Positions 1 through 12,059 of a stretch of DNA of 64,000 nucleotides are shown here, piece after piece; position 1 is the first letter of the stretch, and each line of letters opens with the position of its first letter. The position numbers and the translations under genes were made by a program. This DNA is from Nymphaea colorata (taxonomy: Eukaryota > Streptophyta > Magnoliopsida > Nymphaeales > Nymphaeaceae): contig NC_045145.1 of assembly GCF_008831285.2 (NCBI RefSeq), forward strand, positions 17,810,040 to 17,874,039. The letters are read 5' to 3'. Under the pieces are notes generated by a model, which had not been told where the DNA came from, made no database searches, and was given only the letters and a program-made list of their open reading frames with translations.

Positions 1-1687
1 CCACGGAACTCAAACACGCCATGACCATTGACCAAGATTGCATCTGAGGCACCAAATTTCGCCCTCCTGCCGGTATCTAAGACGCCGACTGGATGGTATC
101 ACGGCCGCCGGCGGTGAAGTACTTGTAGAGTCTTGGTCCGCGTAACTCGAGGTGCCACCAATCTCATTCTCGGCAGAAAAAGGTTCCCAGATTGAAAAAT
201 CTCATCCACTAACCAAATCACGGAAAAAATTTATATGCATATCTTTGCTGTAAAACTTTGGTTTTAAAACATTAGAATGGAATCATTTGGTTCAGGTTGG
301 GAACGTACGATACCGTTAAACTGATAAAACTATCCTCTTGGCCTACCATATTATCGATATACTATCAAGCGTGCTACCGAACGTGTGGACTCTAGTGAAT
401 ATTATTTGAGAGTGGAAAATGAAGCACTCAAAGCACCGTTGAAGCAAAACAGGGAGCTGAAATATAGGATAAGACAAAAACGCATATAAAACTTGTGTTT
501 TCGCTGAGGTGGAGACTTAAATATATCGGTTACATAATCTTATAAACGGAAAAAGCAGATTAGAAGATTTATAACTATCTATAAAAAGTGAAATTTCAGC
601 GACAAGAAGAAAATTTCATTTGTTAGTTAAGAAACCTTAGTCTATTCATGTGGGCAAATTTAAAACGTCAGCTAAACTGTGATTTATAAGCGAAAAGTGT
701 TGGAGACTATCTCCTAACATTTTGTAAAAGAACCGATGGTTCCATTTGTCCGGTTTCATGAGAGTTGTTCAACTATACTTTAAAAAATAATATTCTCATG
801 CATGGATTTCTTTTTTACCAAATTTCAAATATACAAACGTGGCCCTTGGTTGGAAGTCCAATATTACTCTCCTATAATCAATTTATTTGGCATCTTATAG
901 GATTCATGCACTAAAAATTTAACGACCAAAATCTTGAAAAGTTCTACAGAATTTCTCCCTCTCACGTGCGCGTGTATATATATATATATAGACCATGCGC
1001 CTCTTTTGCCTCTTACCGGTTTTCACATAATCCAACTAAACAAATGGATGCACCTACCTTGGCACCAAAACTATACAATTAAATGCTAAATATCTAAAAC
1101 AATATATTAGAAAAAATCACGAAGATTCACGCGTAGATCAGATTTTCAGTGGAAGAAAACGCTTGCCGTCCATGAGAGACGGTTGGCAAACATATTAATC
1201 TGGTAAACCATCGTCACCCACATTGCACAGTGGCTTCCTGTTGGTAAAATGGGATAAAGGGCTAAAAAAATCAAAAGTTTCAGATAACTTGCAAGCGAAC
1301 AGATTTAAATGCGAACACAGTGATTAAGCTTAGTATATCAGGATATCAACATGGATTTCTTCGCTGGCCTTGTTCGGATGTCAGCCAATTTGCTGAAAAG
1401 AAGTCAAATCCAACCGGTTTGGTGCCCATATAATAAGTATCACATTGTGATCGGATTCCACAATATCAAAATTCAGTAATAGGTGGGGGTGGGGTTGGTT
1501 TGTCTAGCATACTTCTGCAAATGGGCACGTTTCAATGCATATGCCAACATATTTTGCACCAGCAACACATTCAGCATACATGCCATTTATTTTGTGAGGT
1601 TGGCTATTTTCAATCGCTGTCCTCTGATTTGAGTGGCTGCTGCAGGATCTGGTTGTGGGCGTCCAGGCTCTCAGGATCCGGTGGCAA
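1..1687. other. Intergenic, no gene recognised
   Basis: No open frame here has a family I can name with confidence. The stretch is AT-rich, with a short (TA)n run near 975-990. The first 190 bases are more GC-rich, and the minus strand there reads a short frame discussed under findings. The right part, down to about 1500, probably holds the 3' UTR and polyadenylation signals of the Sec14-like gene transcribed leftward from 5529. Confidence 0.5.
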
Positions 1688-4174
1688 CTAAGATGTGTTA
1701 CCATTACCGCTCTTTGGCTGTTGCTCTGCATCACTGCAGCTGTTATTTACATCATTAACCAGCAAGCTATTTTCCGATGACTGAGTTGCTGAAGTAATGC
1801 CATGGGATGAATTCTCTGAAATCTCGCCACATTCATCAGATGAATCTGACTGGGAGTTGTCTATAAGCAGATTTGAGATGCCTTCTGCAGAGGATGCAAC
1901 AGATGAATTGTTCTCCACATTCCACAAAAGCAGCCGCTTCTTGTCGTCGTCCCTCATCCTCTCACCATACTGGGTGATGTTGAAACCTGCCTCATTTTGC
2001 CCGCCAAAAGCACACTCCAGTTTCTCCATATCAAAAAGGTCCTCCAGTATCTTCTTCGTTCCCAGGTCATCAGAGTAAACAAACTTTACTTTGCGGGCAG
2101 TCTTGGGCTCCAGAAAGGGTTTCACCACCTGTAAATTAGTGAAGTTAGAAAAAACATGGCTTGAAATGAGAGGAAATAATCTTTCAACAATGAAAAAATT
2201 CAGTAGACTATGGCTCTTTCGAAGAGACTCCCAAGATTACAATCACTTCTGTTATTTTATGTTCTCTACTCCAATAACGAACAGACAAAGGTTTTAAGAA
2301 TCAATAATGCTTCTCTTAAGCAACTAGTTACACTACTGCACTTAGACAACCAAGAACAAAAGATATGCCATACCGTCCAAAAGGATTCAAAGAACTTTGG
2401 TGGGTTGTACAAGATGGCCAAACCCAGCCTTTCTGGGTAATGGTCTTGTAGCACATGGGCAGTTTCCTTTGTCACTTTAACAGATATATTGGACAGGTTA
2501 AAGCCTTTAAAATCAATGAGCCACACCATCTGTTCCTGGTCTGGAGGTAAATTTAGAACAGCATTCTCCATACAGTACACGAGATACTTGATCTGTCCCT
2601 TGATGGAGTTTGTATTCTGCAGCTAATAAGAAAATGTGTTATTATCTCATTAAGAACTTCAGTTTAAACATATTAACTTTTTCAAGAAAAAAAAAAGAAA
2701 AAAGCTTATTGGAGAAAGGAACTTCAGTTTCTGCTCCCATCAACCATTTCGGGTGAGCAAGGGGTATGAATCCCACCGCCCGAAAAAGGCCCGAAGGCCC
2801 CCCATTCCCCCTGCCTCCGGGGTCCTGAGCTGCGTCGGTGTCAGCGATAGCAACGGTGCACCCTTCAGCTTAGATGTCGCGCCCTACCGCCTTAAGACAC
2901 AGGAACATAACGCCCACGGGAATCGAACTAGAGACCTGCTTTAGTACAGGCCCCTAGCTCAACCAGCTACGCTATGCCCCTTGAGGCTGCTCCCATCAAC
3001 CATTAAAATGGTTTGAGGACCAAAAGGATTCACTCCAATACACACATGGATATATTTTCAGACAATGGTAGAAGCTGGGATGAGCCTGCTGGATGATTGC
3101 AAGAATAAGCAAAGAAACCAACAAGTTCACGTACTAAGATACAGATACAGGCATACAGCAATTGCCAGCAAATACTGAATCCCCAGTGACTCAAATCATC
3201 ATCGAACTCAGACCAGCTTGAGCTGCTAATGGGCATAAAAACCATACCAGACTACACAGTAAAATTCCGCCATTGCACAAGATCTATTGCTTGCCATGAA
3301 GCTCAACAGCTAACTAAGTCAAGCTACAGAAGCAAATTTTCCAGACTGAACTTCAAGAGCCTTGAAGGCTGATGCTTTAAACAGTAGACAAAACATGGAT
3401 CAATTTAACTAAAAAAATTCTGCTCATTCCTTTTCCTATTGATCGTTTTCATTTAAAGGCTATATGAAACTACTTTAAATGACAGCCAAGAGCCAAAAAC
3501 TGTATCTTAGAGTACATCCTCTGCTACACAAGCTTTTCCCAGTGAAAAGCATAAAGAGCTTGGTAAGAATATTTAGACTGAAAGACATGAAAGTGAAAAC
3601 CGGTCAGAAGAAGAAAGGGAAAGACTGTAGCAAACCTGGACACCAGGTCTCATGACAAGAACAGTCCGACCACTCTTATCAGTAAAATCAGATCTGTAGA
3701 TTTTGCCAGTATGAGCTTCATGGGCTACATCATCCTACAATTAAAAGATATGCAATGTGAGCACCACAATGGCAGTATGCACAGTGATGGTATGAGTCAG
3801 AACATAAGCGTATTCCACAAGTCTATGACTCCAAAGTTCTGAATCTCTAACAACTAGACTTTTTGGCATCACAAACTTTGTAGTTGTTTCATGTGTATCA
3901 CATCTCAAACATTCAAATGGAACCAACTCTTGAAAGCATCCAAATACAAAGTCATTTCAACCGCCCATAAATGAGACACCAGTATTTAACCATTTTAAGA
4001 GTCAATTCAACCATGCAACCCTCATGAAGAGCTTCAGTTGAAGGCATCTGGTGCACTTCCTGATCTTTTCCTTCTTAAATCATAGTAAGTTACTAGTTTT
4101 CTTATTCTAAGACACTTTTTTGGTTGTGAACCTTGATAACGTGTCCGATACCAACACCCATATCCTTGTCCATG

Positions 4175-4224
<50 letters not shown>

Positions 4225-5529
4225 TATGTTTTGAACTATGTGACATGGGTGCTGATAGCCTGATACGGTATGGGTTCGGGTACGGTGGTACGGGTTCAGG
4301 CACAACAATTTTAAAACTTGTGGGTACATAGGTATGGCAAATTTTATATTATCAACAATGATAAAATGAAAAAAAAAGCATTAATAGTCTTATAATCCAC
4401 AAAAATTCTCAAAATTAAAGAAAAATGGGAGGAAAATATATAGTGAAAGGGAAATATAAAAGAAGGAAAAAATCAAAATTAGATAAAAAATTAAGTTTGA
4501 AAATATAATTTTAAATGTTTTAAAATGCAGCCGTACCCGAACATACCCACGTACCCATGTCGCCGTACGCACGTACCGAAATGGGTACTGGGGAAAAAAT
4601 GATGTACCTGTGTCACATAGGTTCTGAACTACCAAATGTAAATTTTTTTAGCAAGTTTCCTTTAAGCTCAGTAATCGTCTTTGCTTTTAACATTCCACAC
4701 CTGCAACCATGTGACATAGGGCCGACTTGGGTCAACTCAGACCAAGTCCTAACAGGTCTTTTATGACTTCAACCGACCTAAGTCTAACTTTTGTTAAATA
4801 AAGCAAAACATACATCATAAATAATGTTATTATACCATACCATAATGTTGTTCTTATTTGCTAATATTGTTGATTCTATTTCTGTTCCTGCATGGGCCAG
4901 ATAGGATCATCTAAGCCAAAAGCTATATCCGTTATGCACATAAAAGGACTCCTCAGAGAAAATATTAAAAGGCACATCAATTATGCTCAGAGTTGATCAA
5001 CTATGCTTGGAGTTTTCTCAAACTTAGCTCATTACACAGACCCAATTGTGGCACAGAGAGGCACCTTCATGCCAAGCAAGTAACTAGAATTACACAGACT
5101 GCTCTGTTTTTCAGTTAAATATACAAATAAGTGTAGCATACCCAACAAATCTCCTCCGGCTTGTAGCTGTGCCTCCATTTCAAGGATTCTTTTAGCATTT
5201 TCACTGCCTTCTTGATGTTCCAGTTCCTTGCTCTCAGATATCTTAATATCTGAGCATCAGTACAATAGATGGCCAATCTTCCTGAAACTGGTGCTACTAA
5301 CTGCCGAATTTCATTGATCTGGGAAAAGGGGGACATGTCAAGGTTCAATTGCCCAAAACAATTTCTTAACATATTTTATATAGTATCAAAATTATTGGAG
5401 TGCTAGAACAGCAAACTGTTCAACAGACAAAATTCACATGCTCAATGAATTTTAGTGATCACATACCTTTCTTTGTTGTTCTTCAAATGGTGGTTCTTTC
5501 TCATAACCATTCGTCTTTCTGGAATTCAT
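1688..5529 (-). CDS. Sec14-like CRAL-TRIO lipid-transfer protein (five exons)
   Basis: The spliced model uses exons 5529-5467, 5318-5142, 3734-3636, 2616-2374 and 2128-1688 on the minus strand. It gives 340 residues with every junction in phase 0. The start is the ATG at 5529, because an in-frame TAG lies just upstream. Residues about 40-80 are the CRAL-TRIO N-terminal helices (ILRYLRARNW, LKWRHSYKPEE). Residues about 90-240 are the lipid-binding CRAL-TRIO fold, with YCMENAVLNLPP, VWLIDFKGF, HYPERLG and YNPPKFFESFW, ending at EDLFDMEKLECAFGG. The tail, about 265-340, is Ser/Asn-rich and looks disordered. By family, such proteins bind and exchange phosphatidylinositol and similar lipids at membranes. 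This short plant group, often annotated 'random slug protein 5-like', lacks GOLD or nodulin domains. The ligand cannot be read from the sequence. Intron 3 (2617-3635) carries a SINE. Confidence 0.9.
2731..3004 (-). mobile_element. tRNA-derived SINE with 18-bp target duplication
   Basis: The direct repeat CTGCTCCCATCAACCATT occurs at 2731-2748 and again at 2987-3004, and flanks a 238-bp body. Read on the minus strand, the body starts near 2986 with a tRNA-like head. An A-box-like TAGCGTAGCTGG lies at about 2977-2966, and a B-box-like AGTTCGATTCCC at about 2930-2919. A GC-rich unrelated body follows and ends near 2749. A Pol III type head with a perfect target duplication fits LINE-mobilised SINE insertion. 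It lies in intron 3 of the Sec14-like gene, in the same orientation, about 115 bases from the 3' splice site at 2617. Confidence 0.88.
4177..4220. repeat. (AT)n microsatellite
   Basis: An uninterrupted AT dinucleotide run of about 44 bases lies immediately left of the miniature element at 4235-4622, inside the 3734-5142 intron of the Sec14-like gene. Confidence 0.95.
4235..4622. mobile_element. Miniature inverted-repeat element (copy A)
   Basis: The left end reads ACTATGTGACATGGGT. The reverse complement of the right end reads ACCTATGTGACACAGGT. These are imperfect terminal inverted repeats of about 16 bases. The interior next to both ends is rich in GGTACGGGT/ACCCGTACC-type sequence, with an AT-rich core. 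There is no coding capacity. It resembles non-autonomous DNA transposon remnants. Target duplications are not clear. It sits in an intron of the Sec14-like gene. Confidence 0.6.
4698..4790 (-). mobile_element. Fragment related to the 4235 and 6064 elements
   Basis: On the minus strand this stretch contains CCTATGTCACATGGTTGC, close to the terminal motif of the elements at 4235-4622 and 6064-6396. It is followed by GACTTGG/GGGTCAACTC-type sequence. Only one end is recognisable, so it is best called a fragment. Confidence 0.4.
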
Positions 5530-6063
5530 GCTTCTGATTCTCGCAACTATCTAGAGAAAAACTAGAGATTTTTTAAATAAGTCGTTATCAGAAACATGGA
5601 CAACATAGAGTTTCATGGAGGGAATTTGAAAAGTGCATTGAAACACCACCGAGGAAATATCAACCAATGTTGTTGCAAAAACAATTCGAAAACTAAAACA
5701 GCCATGACATAGCACCAAGGATAGCAATTTGTCTATACATCTGCAGAAGCCCCTACATTAAAAGTGACCAGAAGGGTATATATGATTATTAAGACCAACT
5801 TCAAGCATCAAAAAAGTTTCTGCACAATTAGACTAGGCCACATAATGGGAGTTCCTCCTGCAGAGTAAACCAAGGCAGGTCCAAAACAAAGGAAAGGAAA
5901 AAATGGAACTGCATTCTACCCAACTGCAAAGCTGCAGAAACCTGGATGCCAAATGGAGGTGACCTTGTGTCTTCACCTCAACACCTCCATGCACCTCTCA
6001 CTGGCATAAGGGGAACCTGACAGTGATAAGCATCAAATTTGCCTCAAAAAGTATGCATTGGGA

Positions 6064-6094
6064 TCTATGTCACATGGGTGCAGGTGCAGCGAGA

Positions 6095-6189
<95 letters not shown>

Positions 6190-6396
6190 GTGTGTGTGTT
6201 ATTTGTTATATAAGTAATTTTATTTGTCTATATTTTTAAATTTTTTTTTATCAAGGTTACCTTGAATCGATATGTCAACGAAAACTCGGCCAAAACATTT
6301 TCCAGAATGGCCAAAACTCATTTGACACCGTGTCGGGCCACACCAGCATGAGTACCCGCACTGATGCGGGTGTGGGTGCGCCACCTGTGACTTAGA
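6064..6396. mobile_element. Miniature inverted-repeat element with internal microsatellites (copy B)
   Basis: The left end reads TCTATGTCACATGGGTGC. The reverse complement of the right end reads TCTAAGTCACAGGTGGCGC. These are imperfect inverted termini of about 18-19 bases. Directly inside the left end lies a compound (AT)n(GT)n(AT)n(GT)n array from about 6099 to 6200. GC-rich GCGGGTGTGGGTGCGCC-type sequence precedes the right end. There is no coding capacity. The terminal motif matches copy A and a fragment near 37289-37315. Confidence 0.6.
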
Positions 6397-8284
6397 TTGG
6401 GATGGCCTCCAACTTTCTGATGTTCCATGGAAGCATGTTGGATAAAACGAGATTGTAAATATCTAAAGAGAATGTTTTATACTTTCTTTCAATAAATTAC
6501 CATGGGAAGAACAAAATAGTTATATCTTTGATGTGAAAACAACATGCCTACTGGAAATTATTAGGAAGAAGTTTAAAGAGATGTCAAAAAATGAGACGAA
6601 ATAACATGCTAAAAAGATTCAGAAAAATGGCAGAGGTGATGAGAGAGAGGTTTTTAGTTTCAAAACTCAGTGTACTAACCAGTGTTAGCCGTAGAACACA
6701 TGAAATCTGTTGCAAGATTCACAAAATTTCAACTAATAAGATGGAAAAATAGAAGATGAAGAAAAGTGAAATGAGAATGTAAACACAGTTGCTTTTGGGA
6801 GGCAATCTACCATCACTTTTTCCTACAACACTTACTATATGTAGTTGGCAGACATTAGAGTGGTAGGCACAGGTGCAAATGAGATTTGACCATTTAAGGC
6901 ATCTCCTCAACGTCATAAATATAATAATCGTCCACTTCAAGAACCTAAAAGATGGAGCATGATGCAAATTGGTTAAATGAACTGTTCATTGAAACAAAGA
7001 TATTATAACCAACTTATGGAACATTTTTAAGTTTTAAGTGTGACGTTGTTTGTTAAGCTTGAGTTCTTTTGATGATTCCTGATCAACAACCCACAGCAAC
7101 TTGGTTGCTAGCCCTAAAAAAGCATTCTTGATGAGGTTAGGCATGAATCACTTGTGAACAAGCTTTTCTGAATATATCCACAGTTTGATCTGTCCAGCCA
7201 ATATATGCCAATGAGATGATCCCATTCAAGTCTGCCTTTTTAGGAAGACAAGGATGGACTTCAACATCCCTGGCATCCTAATGAAATTGTACCATCTTCA
7301 GATAACTAAAGTATCCTGATTGTCACAATTAAGACTAGGACTCTGACCAGTCCCTGTCCTTGAGCCTCCAAATTCAACATAATAATTCCCTGCCAATTCT
7401 AATGATGAGTCAGGTGAGAAAAACAATCAATAAAACATTGTGTTTTTTGTACAGAATGGTTCAGACACCTGACATGCTCAAAACCTACCTTATTATATGT
7501 GCTATGAATAGAATATTTGGCTCAGACATGGTCACGTGAATCAAACCCTTAGCCATATATCAAATGAGATCCTTGGGAATTTCTCCCTCAATGGACCTGA
7601 GGAGACACCCGCTCCTAGTGCAGCATCCACCTGATTACCTTCTGCTATTTATTTATTCTGTCTATTTGAGACAAATGAGCAACCACTTCCTCAATATGTC
7701 ATTTGTTTCCTATCAATCCCCTTCCATGCAAATGAAGTATGTTTTCTTTAATCTTCCATATCCAATGGAAATTTCATATGTATCTTCTCCTCCTCTCAAC
7801 CATTTACCATTTTTAACACCTAACTCCAATGCCTAAATATAGAAACCGCCAACAAAGTTATAATACTCATGTGTTATTGGTCCAAACTCCAAAGTCTCAC
7901 TACTGTTTGCTTTATCTTCCCACAATCAAGTAACCTTTTATCTCGACTTTCTTCATGATTTGCATACTATAGAAACTTGAATGTTTCTCTAGAGAAAGTA
8001 GCATGGCTCTACAAGTCCCAAACCATTGAGCAATTCAACCACACCTTTAAGATATTTTGATTCATGAGTAGCATCAATGTAGGACTTGGACTCGGTATAT
8101 GAAAAGTGCTTCTATAGAAAATGATTTATAGGAACAAAAAATAACAGGACGGGATATTAGGTGGTAATTCATGATTAACTAAGTGGGTGCAAGCATGTAT
8201 CCAAAACTCTTGCTTTTTTAACTACCAAACAAGAATGTAGCCCAAGTTCCTTGCTTTTTGACACCAAGAGCCTTTAACTGTAAG

Positions 8285-8445
8285 AGCAGCTATCCGTGTA
8301 ACAGATGTTTCAGAAATTACCAAGTCTTTTCGTCGCCTACATAATCCATTGTTGTTAACGCTTATTAGGACCTACAGGCTTTTACTCTATGAGCAATTAC
8401 CCGTGTAACAGATGTTTAAGAAATTACCAGTTTTTTCTTTTGTGA
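8285..8445. repeat. Degenerate two-copy direct repeat, period about 106 bp
   Basis: CCGTGTAACAGATGTTT followed by AGAAATTACCA occurs near 8295-8322 and again near 8401-8428. The stretches before and after are also similar (AAGAGCAGCTA versus TATGAGCAATTA). No coding function is visible. It lies in the presumed leader intron of the Sec14-like gene. Confidence 0.6.
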
Positions 8446-9127
8446 CCTAGAAGAAAAGATTATCTTCACGCGACGTCTGACAATAGCTACACCAGATTGA
8501 TCAGCACATGCTCTATCATATTCAACACCTCGAGGCACTCGATAAGCTAATGGTAGCACTCAATCTATTACGCCTCAAGGAGTTCATTGCAATAACTATT
8601 GTATTTTGAGGAAATCTAAAAGTTCTCCTATGAAGAAATAAAGAGAAAATGCCGTCCTCTTAGATATCCTCCTTCCAACACGCCACCTGAATTTTTCCTC
8701 ATCTGATCAGGCCCGAATTTTTCCTCAAATCAGGCAATCAGCCTAAGTTGAAATAGAACATAGAATTCAAGTAATATCAAGCCCCATTCTCTGAATATAG
8801 CTCCAGATTATTAATTTTTCAGGCTCAACAATAGGTGGATCAGGCTATCACAACATATTCAAAATATCGCATTGGCAACCTTTAGCAAGAAAGGAAATTG
8901 AGAGAGAAATTTCCGCAACCAACGAAAAGCCCATGATCATGAAATTCAGCATTAAAACTCGTACAATCAAGAGACTGTGCAACAAACAGATCGTTCGAGG
9001 AGTTCATAATAGCAACCCTATTTTAAGGGGTCAAACAACAACGAAAACTGATTACCGACAACAAATATCCAAAAAGACAAAACAAAGTAAATTGCTATAT
9101 ATATACAGAATCATGTGCCCCTAGGGA

Positions 9128-9250
9128 GCATCAACTGCAGGAACACCATACCCGGTCAAATCACCGCAGAATCATGTTCCCTAGTAAGCATCAACTGCAG
9201 GAACACCATACCTGGTCAACTCACCGCAACAAGCGCCTTTCAGCCACCGA
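9128..9250. repeat. Two-copy tandem duplication, period about 60 bp
   Basis: GCATCAACTGCAGGAACACC recurs with a 60-base offset, followed by CATACCCGGTCAAATCACCGCA and a near copy of it. The right end of the second copy abuts the presumed leader-exon donor. The duplication also repeats the short peptide SINCRNTIPGQ in a plus-strand frame that I do not regard as a gene. Confidence 0.75.
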
Positions 9251-9650
9251 TTGTCGCGGTCGCCACCCCCACAATTCAATCTCCAAAGACCACCACCAAT
9301 TCAGCAATCACAGAAATCGCAGAACACATAAAAGTCTTCCAACCAAATCAGAAAACAAAAGCACCACAAACTTCAATGAATCCCCTGGTCCTTCCAAGTT
9401 CCAACGCAGAGCCAGACGGAAGACAAGGAGGCAAGCTGATTCCTCGAAACCCAAATTCGCTCATCCCTCCTCTCTTCCTTTGGCCTGGTCTCTGGGAATT
9501 AGATCCAGAAAACCAGCCAATGAGAAGTTTTCTTCCTTTCTCTTGGTCCCTCCTCGCCTTAGTAGCCTGCTTTTATCTTCTGTTATGCTGGGAAGAGGCT
9601 ACTGGGTCTCTTTCAGCAAATGAAGGAGGCACGTTTCTTTGCATGTGAGC
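9228..9650 (-). promoter_or_regulatory. Probable 5' UTR leader exon of the Sec14-like gene
   Basis: On the minus strand this stretch is a non-coding, G/T- and purine-rich segment without long AT tracts, unlike its flanks. It ends in a consensus donor (GTGAGTT) near 9232. With the acceptor about 25 bases before the start codon at 5529, it would form the leader. The transcription start is not determined, and a pyrimidine/GAGA-rich stretch at 9690-9730 may be promoter. This is inference from composition and splice signals only. Confidence 0.35.
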
Positions 9651-10689
9651 AACTCGCCGACCAGACAAGCATTCCCAGCCCAACCCCCACAATAAAATAA
9701 GATCCTCTCTCCGTTCTTCTTCCCTGGCTCTCTCTGACACCCAGTAACCTTTACCCATTACATCAACATTCTCGGAAATTATTTATTTACCGACCAGAGT
9801 TTCTGTATTATTATTAAGGAAGCAGCTTCGATACCAACTTGTTGTCTTTCTCATTAAATCTCTTTTTTTGTCAGCGCGCGTTTTTTTTCTCCACGAATGC
9901 GTTTTGTTTCTAGTTAATTTATGCAAGAGATTTGTGGATTCCTTTATCGAGTTTAAATTAAAAAAAAAAATCATCAGGTTTCTCATAGCATACCGTTCAG
10001 TGCAATGCATCGTGATTAGACAAAATTCATTTCAATCCTTCCAAGTACATGCATCTTGTTACTTTCCTCGTTACTGTGTAATGGAAGGAGTGACATGCAG
10101 GCCCGTACAGCTGAAAGAAGGAAATTCATATAATATAATCATTTATTATTTTAACTATGGTTGAAAGCTTACTATGATCATAAAATTTAGCCAAATGGGA
10201 AATACTTCTGGACTCTTCTATTACCTTATTCCTTTCTTTACATTTTCAGCATATAATTTTGTTAAATGAAGAAAACATGTTGATCTGTAAAATTATTTGC
10301 CCTGAACCCCTTGTTGCATGTGACTTTTTTTCCTATCTCTGATTTTTTAGTTGTTCTCAACTGAAGAAGGGAAATGAGATTTTAGTCCTACCAATAATGT
10401 TCTTTTTTCTCATGATTCCATTGGACAAGATTGAGTTGTGAAAATTTTTTGATCGGTATCCTCAACCTGAACTGAATTGAGAAAGGTTTCTTTGTTTAAA
10501 TTGAGTTTTGGTGAACTACCTCATTTATAGCTCTTTGGTTTATCCTTCCTCATTTTTTTCACTACCGGTCAGTGGTTTGTTTTATCATTCTTAAAAGAAA
10601 CCACCGCACCCTCTTGCCTCTTATCTCTGGGTTTATAATGCTTGCTTTGGGACCTATTACAGTTTAGAAGAGAAGAACACTGGGACGTG

Positions 10690-10765
10690 ATAGTGACCAC
10701 TTCAAGATTTGAACGCAAGTCCCTTTAGAATGTAGACCACCTTGCCGCTTACAATCCTTTAGGGT
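10690..10765 (-). mobile_element. Degenerate tRNA-derived SINE head (possible)
   Basis: The minus strand reads AGCGGCAAGGTGGTC, similar to a Pol III A box, and about 35 bases later GCGTTCAAATCTTG, similar to a B box. The spacing fits a tRNA-like head. The fold is too degraded for a functional tRNA, and no target duplication was found. Confidence 0.4.
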
Positions 10766-12059
10766 AAGACCAAATTACTCATTTCATACTTTTGTTTTTT
10801 CACTTGATATGGTTCTTCAAAATTTATGCACATTGTAGAATTGTGAACATTTACAAAACTGGGAATTCAACAAGTGCTGATATTTTTTATTTATTCTTTT
10901 TAAATAATTAGTCAACGGTCTAAGGGGTGTTTTAATGGATAAATTTAATCAAACTAATTACTTGTCCAAGATGGGGACACGAGAATTTGTTCTTCTTATC
11001 CATTGGCCCAGTTAACAAGCAAATGTTTGTGACTGGGGTAAGCACTATGCTTTCATATTGGGACTCTTGTTTGGCATCAACCATAGGGACAAATATCTGG
11101 GTTTTTCTTAGACTACTGTTTTGAACCAAAAAAAAAAAAAAAAAAAAAGAAAAGAGAAAGAATTCAGAACTGAAATCTCCTGGGATCTTAAAGTTTTTAG
11201 TTGATCTTTTTTTTTTTTTTTTTTTGAACTTCCATCCTGTTGCAAGAAAAAACGAATAGGAAATCTACAATTTCTCACGAGATTTTATTGTTGGTAACAG
11301 CATGCATGTGAAAGCCCTTTCTCAGGAAAGAGTACCCAATATGGAACTTACCTTCCCATGAAGCAAAGTATAGCTCGGAAAGCAGGAGATTTTGATAATC
11401 GCCCTACCCTTTTCATGAAACCATATGTTCTAATTGGTATGAGAAAATGGGAAAAGCTTGGCCGTGAAATGGGCTTTCTCATGTGAATCTTTCCTAGGAA
11501 ATAAACTGGATCAAACACCCACTTTACCTTTCTAAGATTGGATCCCTATTACTTCAAAATTACTTAAGGCTGCTTATAAAATCATTGAATGTGGTGTGGA
11601 TTTAATCTCTCATTTCCGGTATATATATAAATTCTTATGCAAGATACCAAATAGAGGAAGCCAAAGAGCTCAACCTCAGGGTTCCCTCCCACCTTATCTC
11701 TTTGTGACTTTACATGGCGAAGTTTGGTGATCCACATGCATCATGTCTTGGATAAGGATTTTTATAAATGGTTGAGGTTTTCATGTTCTTAGAGTCACTC
11801 AGTATTATTGGGTCGCACTCACAGTATAGATTTGACTTGGCATAGATCCAAGAGATCATCATGAGGATGAGTTTCTATGAATTTATGAGTTCACGCCAAC
11901 AGAAAAAGAATTGTTTTAGTGGAGGAGTTGAAATCCTCCGGTCATCTTGAGCTCTGTCCAATTATTTCCAATAAGGCCATGTTTGAGGCCGCTAGGTGAA
12001 ATCTACTGCTGAAGCAAATGGCAAATTTCACAACTGCAGATCTTCTTCATTATTTTAGA

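Larger units (their letters stand above)
5530..9230 (-). other. Probable 5' UTR intron of the Sec14-like gene
   Basis: A pyrimidine-rich 3' splice site ending TTTTTCTCTAG lies at about 5552-5562, some 25 bases before the Sec14-like start codon. A good donor, GCG followed by GTGAGTT, lies near 9232-9225. This suggests a long leader intron of about 3.7 kb. It holds no gene I recognise. It contains the microsatellite-bearing element at 6064-6396 and a degenerate direct duplication at about 8285-8445. The extent is inferred, not proven. Confidence 0.4.

Noticed and set aside
2894-2986. A tRNA gene on the minus strand
   Set aside because: The A and B boxes are present, but the acceptor and anticodon stems do not pair well and the sequence continues into a SINE body inside a target duplication.
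9115-9648. 177-residue plus-strand frame
   Set aside because: It spans a local tandem duplication and lies antisense to the presumed leader exon. It has no recognisable domain and its repeated peptide comes from the DNA duplication.
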